Positions 29,406-38,877 are shown, counted from the stretch's first letter. The stretch: 64,000 nt of DNA from Acinetobacter corruptisaponis (GCF_030053775.1 NZ_CP125669.1:1917962-1981961), one strand, 5' to 3'. Notes: generated by a model from the sequence alone, not told the origin. Numbers and translations: made by a program.

Positions 29406-30407
29406 TCATTTTTCAATAATTCTAACCGTTGCTGTTCGTCCTGAAACAAAGGCCAACGGATTCTGTGGTTGCTCATCCAGCACAATTTTCACTGGCACAC
29501 GCTGGGCCAAACGTACCCAGCTAAAGGTGGGATTCACATTTGCCAATAAATTGGAGCTACCTGAACGCTCACGATCTTCAATTCCCATTGCAATGCCCTG
29601 CACATGCCCACGAATTTTCTGGTGATCTCCCATGAGCTGTACTGTGGCCTGATCTCCCACATGAATACGATTGAGTTTGGTCTCCTCAAAATAACCCACC
29701 ACATACAGTTGATGACGATCAAGCAAGGCCGCAACCGCCTGCCCCACTTTCACATAATTACCGACACGCAAATCAAAGTTCGATAAGGTACCATCCGCTG
29801 GTGCAACCACTTCTGAACGCTGTAAATTCAACTGCGCCAAATGTAGATTGCTATTGGCAACCTCAATCAGGGCCTGTTGCTGCTGAATAGCGGCATTGGC
29901 CTGCTCAATGCTTGCCACCAGTTGCTCTCGCTCGGCAATGGCCTGATCACGCGTTGCAAAAACCTGATCCTGTTCCTTTTTGGAAATCGCACCATCCATC
30001 AGGCTGGCATAGCGTGCCGCATTCTTTTCCGCCAATTTCATATTGGCTTCTGTCTTGACCAGACTGGCTTTGGCACCTGCCAGATTTGCATGTGCCTGAG
30101 CCAATCCTGCTTTGGCTTTAGCCAGATCAGACCTGGCCTGCTCAACATCAAGTGCCTGACGTGCAACATCAACCTTAAAAAGCACCTGCCCCTTTTTCAC
30201 GGTCTGGTTGTCCTGTACCAGTACCTCTGTCACCAGACCATTGACATCAGAGGCAACCTGAACCACATCGCCACGCACACGTCCATCACGCGTCCACGGT
30301 GCGGCATTGTAGTAATTCCATAAATGCACCACCGCATAAACCGCAATGAAAACCGCCACCAGTAATACAATCGGACGTATGACTTTGCGCACATCAAATG
30401 CATTCAT
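29406..30407 (-). CDS. HlyD-family membrane fusion protein (AaeA-like)
   Basis: 333 residues from the ATG at 30407 with AAGGTG upstream. It is the periplasmic adaptor of an efflux pump. An N-terminal membrane anchor (PIVLLVAVFIAVYAVVHLW) is followed by the barrel/lipoyl half-motif WTRDGRVRGDVVQVASDVNGLV, a long alpha-helical hairpin rich in Ala/Glu/Gln (about 90-190), and the closing lipoyl part VVAPADGTLSNFDLRVGNYVKVG. It is third in the operon after the FUSC and DUF1656 genes, the gene set of the AaeXAB aromatic-acid pump. The substrate here is not known. Confidence 0.9.
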   Translation of the reverse strand: MNAFDVRKVIRPIVLLVAVFIAVYAVVHLWNYYNAAPWTRDGRVRGDVVQVASDVNGLVTEVLVQDNQTVKKGQVLFKVDVARQALDVEQARSDLAKAKAGLAQAHANLAGAKASLVKTEANMKLAEKNAARYASLMDGAISKKEQDQVFATRDQAIAEREQLVASIEQANAAIQQQQALIEVANSNLHLAQLNLQRSEVVAPADGTLSNFDLRVGNYVKVGQAVAALLDRHQLYVVGYFEETKLNRIHVGDQATVQLMGDHQKIRGHVQGIAMGIEDRERSGSSNLLANVNPTFSWVRLAQRVPVKIVLDEQPQNPLAFVSGRTATVRIIEK

Positions 30408-30470
30408 GTTGATCACCTTTCACACTTATTTCCAGCTTGTTCAATTTCATGAAGAATCTATTTAAAAACC

Positions 30471-30677
30471 TTATATCCACAACCAGACAAACAGCCCATG
30501 CACCAGCAATAGCAACCCCAGGTAGAAGCACAGATTGAAAATACTGGGCAGTGCAATCCAGCCTTTCACCACTAGACGGTCAATCAATGGACTCATGACC
30601 TTAAACAACACATAGGCAATAATGGCCTGCACCAATAAGATAGGAAAATAGATCCCATAAATATTCATTTCACCCAT
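30471..30677 (-). CDS. DUF1656 small membrane protein (AaeX-like)
   Basis: 68 residues from the ATG at 30677, which overlaps the FUSC stop codon by eight bases and has AGGTG upstream. Two membrane helices (FPILLVQAIIAYVLFKV and IFNLCFYLGLLLLVHGLFVWLW) are separated by PLIDRLVVKGW. The start MGEMNIYGIYFPILL fits the family. It always travels with FUSC and HlyD-type proteins in aromatic-acid efflux operons; its job is unknown. Confidence 0.9.
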   Translation of the reverse strand: MGEMNIYGIYFPILLVQAIIAYVLFKVMSPLIDRLVVKGWIALPSIFNLCFYLGLLLLVHGLFVWLWI

Positions 30678-32763
30678 GGGACACACCTAAGCCATACATT
30701 TCCGAATACTTCTGTTCTGTTGAAATATGCCCAATACTTTTGCAAATATTGTTAAGGGAAATCAGCAACCGTTGACGCAATTGCCTATCTTCAATCTGTT
30801 CTGCAATGCCCTGTAAGACCTCTATCTGCTGCACAATCTGTATTGGAAAATGATTCAGCGAAAGCTGCGCCTCCTGTGATTGAAAGTATTCAGCAAGCTG
30901 CTGTTGCAATAGCTTGACGGCATACTGTAAATCATCGAATTGAGGCAACTTCTGGCTGATTTCCTGCAAACGCACCAAATCAATAATTGAACTACTCTCA
31001 ATCAATGCATTCTGGATTGAGGTCTTGATCTCTGGATTCTGTACCATCTTGGTATTCAGCACCCCAACACGGTCCAGCATGCTGCGTAAATGAATCTTGA
31101 AGTCACTGCCATAGGACAGGTTAATTGCCTGACGCATGGCCTGGTAATGCAGGGCCAAAATTCGGGTCGCGCTGGTGTCGGGTGAAACGGCACGTACAAG
31201 GTCAATCACAATCAGTGAAACCAATACCCCCAGAATCATTGCAAATGAGCTGTCCAGATAGGACACTGCATCAATGGTGTATTTATTATGTAGATTCAGC
31301 CCCATCATGGTGTTAATTCCAAGCACCATACCAATCGGCATCAGCATCTGATTGGCCATCATTGTGACAGCCACCAGAAACACTGGGAATAAAACCAAGG
31401 CCAGTTGCCAAAATGCCGTGATATGCGGAAATATCCCAAAGGCATATACAAACACCAGACCCGCCGAGACAATACTGCCCCAAATGAAAATCCGCAGTAC
31501 AGGCACAGGATTGTCCAAAGCCGTTAAGATACAGGCGGTAATTGCACCCATCTGCGCCATCATAAAACCTGCTTTCCAGCCTGAAAGAATCCATGCGGCA
31601 GTGACAATAAAGGTAATCAAGACCGCACTGATTCCACCCCGAATCGCAATACCATGATCGCGGTGCAAACTTGGATATTTGGTGGTCATTGCCGTGATTT
31701 CCGCAGGAATCTCTTTATTGCCTTGCTGAATCTGTTGCCACAGCAGCTTCACTGCCAGAATATTGGTAATAAAATGGCGCACATCCATCTTCAATGCAGC
31801 CAATACAATTTGCTGCTCAGGCGTTGCCATCAAGATCAGTTCGGCAAAATCCTGTTCAAACCTGTTTGGCAAGCCTTGCAAATCCATAGCCGTTAATGTT
31901 CGTTCCTGCTTTAAAAAAGCCAAGGCATCCTGACGAATTACGTTTAAATGTGGCGAAAGACTGGTCAGTTGCATTTGCTCAAGCTGTTTGACCCGCTGGG
32001 ATAAGGCGACAAGGTTGGCAACCACCAGTGAAACCTGATGCAGCATTTCCTGCAACGGTTTGGTCATGCCTTTGAGTTCACCTTTTTCATAGGCTAGATG
32101 CACCGCCAAGGCATGGATATCCGAGGCATCACGGGTAATTACGGACAAAACCTGAGTGTAACTATCTGGCGACTCCTGAATCATCACCAGCTTCTCAAAA
32201 GTACTTTCCAGATCATTCAGGGTTTTATTGACACGCTGCTTAATCATAGCACCCACATGAACGGGAAAGAATGTGGCTGAAACCACAGCGGTTGAAATGA
32301 CCCCCACTGAAATTTCCAGTACACGGGCCAAAGCAATATCAAAGATATTGTAAGTGTCCATATAGGTAATGGCGTTATAGACAATCATTGCGGTTGAGTA
32401 TCCCGCCAGCATAAACACGTAACTACGTGGTGTGCGGTCCAGCAATGAAATATATAAAGCAAAGCCAACCCATAAGGACAGCACAACGGTAAACAGCCAC
32501 GGCGTATTAATAAAATGTGGTGTCAACAGCAAGGCAATCATTGCCCCTGCAAGCGTACCAATCAGGCGGTAGACACATTTTGAGGACACCATGCCTGAAT
32601 AGGGATTGGCAATGATCATCACTGTTCCAATCGACCACATTGGATTAATCAAATCCAGCTCAAATGAGACAAACAGCGCCAACATACCTGCCACAAATGT
32701 TTTGCAGGCAAAAATGAGGTCAAGTCGGCTCGGGCGAAAAGCCAACAACTGTTTAAATAACAT
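30670..32763 (-). CDS. FUSC-family inner-membrane transporter (AaeB-like)
   Basis: 697 residues. Two blocks of about six membrane helices (one in residues 15-175, one around 375-520) flank a soluble helical region, the layout of AaeB and related FUSC proteins that export aromatic carboxylic acids. The N terminus (LAFRPSRLDLIFACKTFVAGMLALFVSFELDL, MWSIGTVMIIANPYSGMV) and the second block start (HRDHGIAIRGGISAVLITFIVTAAWILSGW) are typical. It is first in the operon and divergent from an IclR-type gene, its likely regulator. Confidence 0.9.
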   Translation of the reverse strand: MLFKQLLAFRPSRLDLIFACKTFVAGMLALFVSFELDLINPMWSIGTVMIIANPYSGMVSSKCVYRLIGTLAGAMIALLLTPHFINTPWLFTVVLSLWVGFALYISLLDRTPRSYVFMLAGYSTAMIVYNAITYMDTYNIFDIALARVLEISVGVISTAVVSATFFPVHVGAMIKQRVNKTLNDLESTFEKLVMIQESPDSYTQVLSVITRDASDIHALAVHLAYEKGELKGMTKPLQEMLHQVSLVVANLVALSQRVKQLEQMQLTSLSPHLNVIRQDALAFLKQERTLTAMDLQGLPNRFEQDFAELILMATPEQQIVLAALKMDVRHFITNILAVKLLWQQIQQGNKEIPAEITAMTTKYPSLHRDHGIAIRGGISAVLITFIVTAAWILSGWKAGFMMAQMGAITACILTALDNPVPVLRIFIWGSIVSAGLVFVYAFGIFPHITAFWQLALVLFPVFLVAVTMMANQMLMPIGMVLGINTMMGLNLHNKYTIDAVSYLDSSFAMILGVLVSLIVIDLVRAVSPDTSATRILALHYQAMRQAINLSYGSDFKIHLRSMLDRVGVLNTKMVQNPEIKTSIQNALIESSSIIDLVRLQEISQKLPQFDDLQYAVKLLQQQLAEYFQSQEAQLSLNHFPIQIVQQIEVLQGIAEQIEDRQLRQRLLISLNNICKSIGHISTEQKYSEMYGLGVSHG

Positions 32764-33191
32764 GAACGTGTCTCAATTCAGGATCAGTCTACCGCCCCGA
32801 TCATCTACCTCACATATAAACGTGACGGCAGAATCAGCCAATCTGGAAACAACCAGATTGCTTTGACAAGGTGAGAACTGATGATTTGAAGTGATGCACA
32901 ATGATTGGAGTTTTTGCAGCATGAGCCTAAAAATAATTATCCAATAAAGACATTGCACTGACAATTTTTTCAAAACCCAGCACATTAGTCAAGACAAATT
33001 ATCACTATTTGATAATTTACAAATTTAATTTAAAATAATACTTTTAAAACACCCTGATTTTCTCAGCAGAAGCATTAATTTAATCTTGCCTGCCGATCAA
33101 GTCCAAAAGTCCATATCCGACCTTAAATTTTTCTGTTATAAAGCAATAAAAGTTCGGTTTTAAGGTTATTTTAAGGAGTAGATGTCTCATC
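32764..33191. other. Regulatory region between the efflux operon and the IclR gene
   Basis: 428 bp with no gene. It holds a perfect 9-bp inverted repeat at 32996-33018 (described separately), very AT-rich sequence around it, and a strong AAGGAG at 33173-33178 before the regulator. Promoters for both directions must lie here, but I cannot fix their boxes with confidence. Confidence 0.5.
32996..33018. promoter_or_regulatory. Palindrome, candidate IclR-type operator
   Basis: Arms AAATTATCA and TGATAATTT are perfect inverted repeats separated by CTATT. The site lies between the divergent efflux operon and the IclR-family gene, where such a dimeric regulator would bind. Inference only; AT-rich palindromes also arise by chance. 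Confidence 0.4.
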
Positions 33192-33965
33192 ATGGCAATT
33201 TCGAGTTTTGGTAAAATTCTCACCGTGCTGGACTTGTTTTCAGTTTCACGCCCGATTATCAATGTCGATATCATTTGTGATGAGCTCGGTCTTTCCAAAC
33301 CAACCGCCTACCGTTACCTCAAGGAACTGGTGTCAACTGATATGTTAAAGCGGATCAGTGGTACATCAGGTGACTACACTTTAGGTTCTAAAATTGCCGT
33401 ACTGGATTATATTTCACACAGTACCGACCCATTGGTGCAGATCAGCATCCCCTTTATGCGGGATATTGTGGAACGTACCGAACTGTGCTGCCTGCTGACC
33501 TACCTAAACCATGACTATTGCATCGACCTGCACCATGAAACCTTTAAGGAAGCGGAACTCATCTCATATGGCAGGGGCTGTCCGCGTCCTGTATATGTCG
33601 GAGCCTCTCCAAAAATCGTGATTGCCCATTTAACCAAGCAACGGATTCAGGCCTACTATCAACAGTTTACCCAGGAACTATCTCAGGTTGGCTTTGCCCA
33701 TAATGCTGATGAGTTTATGCAGCAGATGCGAAAAATTAAGAAACAGGGCTTTTATTTATCACAGGGTGAGATTGACCCGATGGTTTGTGGCCTTTCAGTG
33801 CCAATTCGTTTCTCAAGCAAGGAAGCACCCATTGCATTGACGTTGGTTGCCTCAAAGAACCGTTTTGACTTTCTGAACATTCAAAAGCTGATTGAAATCT
33901 TGCAAGGCAATGCTGCACAGATTGAGCATAAATTTGCCACCCTTTCTGAAAGTCAGGGAAATTAA
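33192..33965 (+). CDS. IclR-family transcriptional regulator
   Basis: 257 residues. An N-terminal winged helix (SFGKILTVLDLFSVSRPIINVDIICDELGLSKPTAYRYLKEL, then a TLGSKIAVLDY link) precedes the IclR effector domain (ISIPFMRDIVERTELCCLLTYL, GRGCPRPVYVGASPKIVIAHL, FYLSQGEIDPMVCGLSVPIR). Members sense small, often aromatic, acids. It is divergent from the AaeXAB-like pump and is the obvious candidate to control it. The start at 33192 lies 13 bases after AAGGAG; a ten-codon frame begins at 33182, closer to that site, and overlaps this start. Confidence 0.92.
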   Translation: MAISSFGKILTVLDLFSVSRPIINVDIICDELGLSKPTAYRYLKELVSTDMLKRISGTSGDYTLGSKIAVLDYISHSTDPLVQISIPFMRDIVERTELCCLLTYLNHDYCIDLHHETFKEAELISYGRGCPRPVYVGASPKIVIAHLTKQRIQAYYQQFTQELSQVGFAHNADEFMQQMRKIKKQGFYLSQGEIDPMVCGLSVPIRFSSKEAPIALTLVASKNRFDFLNIQKLIEILQGNAAQIEHKFATLSESQGN

Positions 33966-34002
33966 ACCTGAGAATATTAAAAAATATTTACATTTTTATG
34001 CG

Positions 34003-34031
34003 TTGTAAATATCAACAAATTCTCATATGAT
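34003..34031 (+). promoter_or_regulatory. Sigma-70 promoter of the candidate sRNA
   Basis: TTGTAA (34003-34008) and TATGAT (34026-34031) are spaced by exactly 17 bases. No coding frame follows; a terminator lies about 80 bases downstream. Confidence 0.65.
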
Positions 34032-34037
34032 GATTCT

Positions 34038-34120
34038 TTTCTTCAGCATACTCTCCCCAAAAGAGCATGACTTTTCCTTAGAGTTAGAGAACTAAGCTCA
34101 TCGTTGTTATGGGCTTTTTT
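34038..34120 (+). ncRNA. Candidate small RNA between the IclR gene and pgsA
   Basis: A transcript from the promoter at 34003-34031 would begin near 34038 and end at the T6 run at 34115-34120, about 83 bases. It could fold into three hairpins: CTCT-AGAG with an exposed CCCCAAA loop, CTTAG-CTAAG, and the terminator stem GCTCAT-ATGGGC with loop CGTTGTT. No open frame of useful length lies inside. It may instead be only the terminator of the IclR gene, but that gene ended 70 bases earlier and the promoter is good. It does not match an RNA family I know. Confidence 0.5.
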
Positions 34121-34146
34121 CTTGTCTGTTTTTTATGATCAAATAT

Positions 34147-34174
34147 AAAAAAGCCTTTCAAAAGAAAGGCTTTC
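34147..34174 (-). terminator. Rho-independent terminator of pgsA
   Basis: AAAGCCTTTC and GAAAGGCTTT form a ten-pair stem with an AAAA/TTTT loop, followed by a T-run on the minus strand. It lies 27 bp after the pgsA stop. Confidence 0.85.
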
Positions 34175-34200
34175 ATTTATACAGCTCTACAGAAAAATAG

Positions 34201-34788
34201 TTAAGGCTGTTTCAGATAGGGCCATGCTGCTTTCATATAAATAAACATCGACCACAACGTCAAAATTACTGCCGCATAAAGCAAGGCATAGGCCCACATT
34301 TCCAGTGGTTTCCAGTTTAATAGAAAGACACTGATCGCAATCATCTGGAAAGCGGTTTTATATTTACCCACAGTCGACACTGCCACACTGGTACGGGCAC
34401 CCAGTTCCGCCATCCATTCACGTAGCGCAGACACGGTGATTTCACGGGAAATAATCACGATCGCCGCAAAAGCCATTGAAATGGTCGGTTGCCATTGCAC
34501 CAGTACAATCAATGCCGCCGCAACCATCAACTTATCGGCAACAGGATCAAGGAAACGTCCAAAGGCAGAGGTCTGATTCAGTGTTCTGGCCAGATAGCCA
34601 TCAAACCAGTCAGTGATAGCCGCCAGCACAAATATGGCGGTCAATATCACATGACGCATCATTCCCCCATGATGCTCAGCAATCCCAATGGCAGGCGGCC
34701 AATAGGCAATTGCCAAAAATACGGGAATAAGGGCAATACGCGCCAAAGTTAAAATATTAGGAATGTTCAGGATTCGCCCTGTGCTCAT
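34201..34788 (-). CDS. pgsA: CDP-diacylglycerol-glycerol-3-phosphate 3-phosphatidyltransferase
   Basis: 195 residues from the ATG at 34788, chosen because the next residues (STGRILNIPNILTLARIALIP) align with the known N terminus; the ATG at 34800 and a TTG at 34815 are alternatives. It makes phosphatidylglycerol phosphate in the inner membrane, the committed step to phosphatidylglycerol and cardiolipin. The CDP-alcohol phosphotransferase motif D(x)2DG(x)2AR...G(x)3D(x)3D is visible as DWFDGYLART...GRFLDPVADK. Several membrane helices follow. Confidence 0.94.
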   Translation of the reverse strand: MSTGRILNIPNILTLARIALIPVFLAIAYWPPAIGIAEHHGGMMRHVILTAIFVLAAITDWFDGYLARTLNQTSAFGRFLDPVADKLMVAAALIVLVQWQPTISMAFAAIVIISREITVSALREWMAELGARTSVAVSTVGKYKTAFQMIAISVFLLNWKPLEMWAYALLYAAVILTLWSMFIYMKAAWPYLKQP

Positions 34789-34864
34789 AAACACCGCCAT
34801 GTTGTTCGCATCCAATACATATATTCGCTATAAATATAGGATGTGCTGAGATTGTATCCATCAT

Positions 34865-35132
34865 AGGGTCAGTTGATATTTCACAGATACTTGCGACAGA
34901 GGACATTTTTTAGACGGTACAAGGCATGACTTATGAGATTTAGCTATTCTAAACGAATAAGGCATAACGCAGTAGCGGCAAAAAATGTCCCTGTCCCGCA
35001 GGGTTATGGCTAAAACTACCTCAAACTTCGTTATGAAACTTGACAAGGGAATCGCCATTGCCTGCGTTTCATGCCTTGTTTGTGTGGTTTTAGCCTATAA
35101 CGCAAGGCATGGCTGAAATATCAACAGACCCT
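34865..35132. mobile_element. MITE-like palindromic element, 268 bp
   Basis: The ends are 19-bp terminal inverted repeats with one mismatch: AGGGTCAGTTGATATTTCA on the left and, inverted, AGGGTCTGTTGATATTTCA on the right. Inside are two more imperfect inverted pairs: GACAGAGGACATTTTTT (34895) with AAAAAATGTCCCTGTC (34980), and GTTATGGCTAAAACTAC (35003) with the complement at 35084-35101. There is no transposase; a 65-codon frame inside is very likely not a gene. No clear target duplication. It fills the pgsA/thioesterase gap and could fold extensively as RNA. Confidence 0.75.
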
Positions 35133-35210
35133 TAGCAACTTTATACGAAATACACCGCAGTGTCGATGAACGCCCGTTTATATTTTAACTCATCCGATGC
35201 TACCGTTAGT

Positions 35211-36011
35211 TCAGGCAAATACAGCCACTGTCTGTCTCAGCACAGCGATTAAACGGTTTTCACGGTCCCACAAGTAGGCATATTCGGTTGAATAGCCGTG
35301 TTCAGCAAACTCAGTCACCACCTTGTATTTGAACCAGTCCTGAACCTGATTGGCAATTGGATGCAGATAGGTAATCTGCCAGCTTAAGGAACTCGCAGGT
35401 GCTGGGGTTTTAAACATGGGCAACACCCCAGGTGGCCAAACGTCCATGAGTGCAAACAGGTCAGCCAACTGCATTTCACGGTTGTCATGACGATGTGGTG
35501 CAAAACGGCTCCAACCACCAAAATCTGGCAGTTTACTTCCCGCCATTGGATAGCTTCCCTCAGCCCAACACAGTTCAAATTGCTGTAAACATTGTGGCAT
35601 CAAGCCCTCAATATAGGCTGTTTTATCCAGTTGCTCAGGACTCGGATAATCAGGAACCTGTGGCAGGTTATGAACATTGATGCGGGATTCACGGGCTGAA
35701 CCAAAACTTGCCACCAAAATACTTTGTACGGCATCTTCCTGCCACAAACGCACCTCAAGTGTTGTCACTGACTTGCCCTGCCGCAAAATCTCAGCCGTGA
35801 GTTTTGCCTGCCCCTCCTGTACAGGGCCAACAAAGGTCACGTTACAGCTTAACAACTGTTTTGCCGTATCCTGCACCACGCTCAGCGCCTTTTGAATGAG
35901 AAGCCCAGCAATCAGACCACCAAACACGGTGCGGCCCTGTAGCCAGCCTGATGGAATATCAACCCATTCCTGTTGTTCAACCTGTTGATACAGCGGAAGC
36001 AATGACATCAT
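35211..36011 (-). CDS. Acyl-CoA thioesterase, TesB-like double hotdog
   Basis: 266 residues. It probably hydrolyses acyl-CoA to free acid and CoA. The N-terminal hotdog has VDIPSGWLQGRTVFGGLIAGLLIQKA and the strand QLLSCNVTFVGPVQEGQAKLTAEILRQGKSVTTLEVRLWQ. The second hotdog has FALMDVWPPGVLP, PASSLSWQITYLHP and STEYAYLWDRENRLIAVLRQTVAVF, as in thioesterase-like superfamily members. The start could be either of two adjacent ATG codons after AGGA. The gene is alone between the MITE-like element and uvrC. Confidence 0.85.
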   Translation of the reverse strand: MMSLLPLYQQVEQQEWVDIPSGWLQGRTVFGGLIAGLLIQKALSVVQDTAKQLLSCNVTFVGPVQEGQAKLTAEILRQGKSVTTLEVRLWQEDAVQSILVASFGSARESRINVHNLPQVPDYPSPEQLDKTAYIEGLMPQCLQQFELCWAEGSYPMAGSKLPDFGGWSRFAPHRHDNREMQLADLFALMDVWPPGVLPMFKTPAPASSLSWQITYLHPIANQVQDWFKYKVVTEFAEHGYSTEYAYLWDRENRLIAVLRQTVAVFA

Positions 36012-36103
36012 TTTTTCCTAAGCGTTAAAAAATTTATCTTTAAACGTTTTTGTACGGTTGTGAATGATCATTGACGCACCAGTCACTGAGCAATTTAGTC
36101 AAT

Positions 36104-37903
36104 TTACTCATGCAGAATTTTATAAATTGTCCGTGCCATCACTTCTCCCAGGCCTGGTACCAGCATCAATTCTTTTTCCGAGGCTTTCAGTACACCCTGA
36201 ATCCCACCAAAATGAGTTAAAAGATCACGACGGCGTTTAGGTCCCAACCCTGGAATGGCTTCCAGCACAGAACTGCTACGGCGCTTGTCCCGTTTGGCCC
36301 GATGCTTGGTGATGGCAAAGCGGTGCGCCTCATCCCGAACCTGCTGGATCAGGTGAAGAGCCTTGTGGTCTTCCGAAAGCTGAATCTTGGTGCCATCGGT
36401 AAAGTGCAGTGTCTCCAAACCAGGCTTACGCCCCTCTCCCTTGGACACACCTATCATAAAAGCATCAAGCTGAAGTTCCTGCATCACGTCCATTGCCATA
36501 TGCAGTTGCCCCTTACCGCCATCAATCAGGAGCAGATCAGGCAACATATTCTTTTTATAGCGGCGGATCAGTGCCTGGCGCATCGCAGCATAGTCATCGC
36601 CACCTGTAATATCCTGAATCGCAAACTGACGATAATCTCGCTTTCTCGCGCCGCCCTGATCAAACACCACACAGGAGGCAATCGGTGCCTCACCCATGGT
36701 ATGACTAATATCAAAACACTCAATTCGGTCAATGGGACGACCCACCACCTGCTCAAGTTGATAAAAGCGTTCACTTAACTCCAAATGGTTGCTGAGTTTG
36801 CCTTTAATGGCATGCTGTACATTCATCTGTGCCAACTCTTGCCATTCTGCCCGCGTTTCACGCACTTTATATTTAATCTGCACCTTTTTATTAAAGGTTT
36901 GCTGCAAGGCCTCTTCAAGCTGTATTCGGTCAGGCACATCGACATTCACAATCAACTCAGTTGGCACCTCATCCGCCACCTGAAAATAGAAGTTGGCCAT
37001 AAAATCACTGAGCATCTGGCCCAAGTCATCTCCCAACATATCAGGAAAATAACTTTTTCCGCCCAGCATACGTCCATTGCGCACATACATGATCTGGACG
37101 CAGGTTACGCCTGCCTGATGGGCAATCGCCAAAATATCGGCCTCACCCTTGATCTTAAATACCGCCTGCTGTGCCTGAACCTCACGTAGCAAGGCCAAAC
37201 GGTCCCGATAAAACACCGCTTTTTCAAATTCCAGTGCTTCCGCAGCCTGTTCCATTTTCCCAATCAGTTCCTGATTCAGCTCCTTGGTATCACCCTGTAG
37301 AAAACGGATCGAGTTATCGACATCTTCTTTATATTCTTCTGGGCTGATCAGGCCTACACACGGTGCGGTACAGCGCTTGATCTGATATTGCAGGCAGGGA
37401 CGCTTGCGCTGGGAAAAATAGCTATTTTCACACTGACGCACATTAAACAGTTTTTGCAGAATCAGTAAGGTATCCCTTGCGCTATAGGCACTTGGATAAG
37501 GCCCAAAAAACTTGCCGACCTGATGCTTGCCCTTGCCACGTCCACTGGCAATGCGGGGATAGGGCTTGTCTGCCGAAACAAAGATATAGACATAGGATTT
37601 ATCATCGCGCAGCATAATGTTGTATGGCGGACGATGCAGTTTAATCAGGTTTTGTTCAAGCAGCAGCGCTTCGGTTTCAGAACGGACAACCAGTGTCTCA
37701 ATATCATAGATACGAGCAACCAATGCCTGTGTTTTGGGATGTTCAATGGTTTTAACAAAGTAACTTGATACACGGTTTTTTAGGTTTTTTGCCTTGCCCA
37801 CGTACAGCAACTCGCCATCCTTGCCCAGCATCTTATAGACACCTGGCAGTTGGGTCATGTGGGTCAGGATTTTTTCAATGTGTTCACGCGCGTTTGAATT
37901 CAC
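36104..37903 (-). CDS. uvrC: Excinuclease ABC subunit C
   Basis: 599 residues from a GTG at 37903. UvrC makes both incisions beside a DNA lesion in nucleotide excision repair. The GIY-YIG domain ([31 protein letters not shown]) begins at about residue 18. A UvrB-binding UVR helix ([28 protein letters not shown]), the RNase H-like second nuclease ([30 protein letters not shown]) and the C-terminal helix-hairpin-helix pair ([20 protein letters not shown]) follow in order. Confidence 0.98.
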   Translation of the reverse strand: MNSNAREHIEKILTHMTQLPGVYKMLGKDGELLYVGKAKNLKNRVSSYFVKTIEHPKTQALVARIYDIETLVVRSETEALLLEQNLIKLHRPPYNIMLRDDKSYVYIFVSADKPYPRIASGRGKGKHQVGKFFGPYPSAYSARDTLLILQKLFNVRQCENSYFSQRKRPCLQYQIKRCTAPCVGLISPEEYKEDVDNSIRFLQGDTKELNQELIGKMEQAAEALEFEKAVFYRDRLALLREVQAQQAVFKIKGEADILAIAHQAGVTCVQIMYVRNGRMLGGKSYFPDMLGDDLGQMLSDFMANFYFQVADEVPTELIVNVDVPDRIQLEEALQQTFNKKVQIKYKVRETRAEWQELAQMNVQHAIKGKLSNHLELSERFYQLEQVVGRPIDRIECFDISHTMGEAPIASCVVFDQGGARKRDYRQFAIQDITGGDDYAAMRQALIRRYKKNMLPDLLLIDGGKGQLHMAMDVMQELQLDAFMIGVSKGEGRKPGLETLHFTDGTKIQLSEDHKALHLIQQVRDEAHRFAITKHRAKRDKRRSSSVLEAIPGLGPKRRRDLLTHFGGIQGVLKASEKELMLVPGLGEVMARTIYKILHE

Positions 37904-38010
37904 AGCAGACTTTCATCATCAGTAATGTTTTGATGATGTAGCCTGAGTAGATGAATTTCAAGTCTGGTCAACTGAAATCCATCTTTCCGACATAGCTGGC
38001 AAGTATCGAA

Positions 38011-38877
38011 TTAGAAAACCTTATTCAGCACCTTATCCACACTCTTGAATGCAGTGTCATTAAAGAAGTCACAGGCCAGCACACTATTCGGTTGAGCATC
38101 ATTCACCTCCTTTTGTGCATGTGCAAATCCCCAATACTCCTTGTTTTGATACAGTACACGTGTATCGGCCAGGTTCTGCGTATCACTTGGCTGGTAAACA
38201 GTCCAGCCTGCATTTTGCCAAGTTCCTGCACCTAAAACAGTGCTGTTGGTGCTGACATGGTCAAGGGCCTGGGTTGGATAAAACTCGATATAATCCTGAG
38301 TACTCAGTTGTACCTGTTTCTGCCAGCACACAGAATTGTTGGGGAACTTGTCTGTGGTTGCCACGGTTAAGCTTTTAATTAGGCCAAGTGTGGTGTCACC
38401 CACTTTCGTTGAGCGCTGAGCTTGTGTATAGAAATAGTCCAGATAATCCGCGATCTCCTGACCAGACAAATCAATCTTCTTCAACTGATAACTTAGCTTG
38501 AATGGCGTTTTGTTTCCAAAATTATAAGGTTCATATTCCAGCACTGTATCATTGAATATTGCATTGTCTCCAACCCAATATGCACCAGTGGTGTTTTGCG
38601 GCGGGGAAATCTGGGATAGCTCATCTTTGGTTAGGAAATTGCGGGTTGCTTCCGTTTGCAGTTTTGGTGCCTGAGAATAATTTACGATGAAATTTTTATC
38701 TTTATCGACCTGATAAGTTTTTTTCGTTAAATCATCTCCTGCCTTTGCAGTGGCAATATCATAACTAAAAAAAGAAGCCTTGCTGGATGGGTCAACGATC
38801 TCATAAATTGCGTCATCTCCACCGCCACATGCTGTAAGTCCAAGCACACCCATGCAAATCAATAGTTGTTTTTTCAT
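38011..38877 (-). CDS. Predicted lipoprotein of unknown function
   Basis: 288 residues from the ATG at 38877, which has GAAGAGAA at the right distance; an ATG two codons earlier touches that site. The signal peptide KKQLLICMGVLGLTACGGGDD has a good lipobox (LTAC). The mature part has no known motif; it includes NNSVCWQKQVQLSTQDYIEFYP and a second Cys near the C terminus (SVLACDF), which may form a disulfide. It is alone between uvrC and lpxO. Conserved-hypothetical type of the genus, by look only. Confidence 0.75.
   Translation of the reverse strand: MKKQLLICMGVLGLTACGGGDDAIYEIVDPSSKASFFSYDIATAKAGDDLTKKTYQVDKDKNFIVNYSQAPKLQTEATRNFLTKDELSQISPPQNTTGAYWVGDNAIFNDTVLEYEPYNFGNKTPFKLSYQLKKIDLSGQEIADYLDYFYTQAQRSTKVGDTTLGLIKSLTVATTDKFPNNSVCWQKQVQLSTQDYIEFYPTQALDHVSTNSTVLGAGTWQNAGWTVYQPSDTQNLADTRVLYQNKEYWGFAHAQKEVNDAQPNSVLACDFFNDTAFKSVDKVLNKVF

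Noticed and set aside
34861..35058. A 65-codon minus-strand frame within the MITE-like element
   Set aside because: It lies across the inverted repeats, has no ribosome site and reads as low-quality protein sequence.
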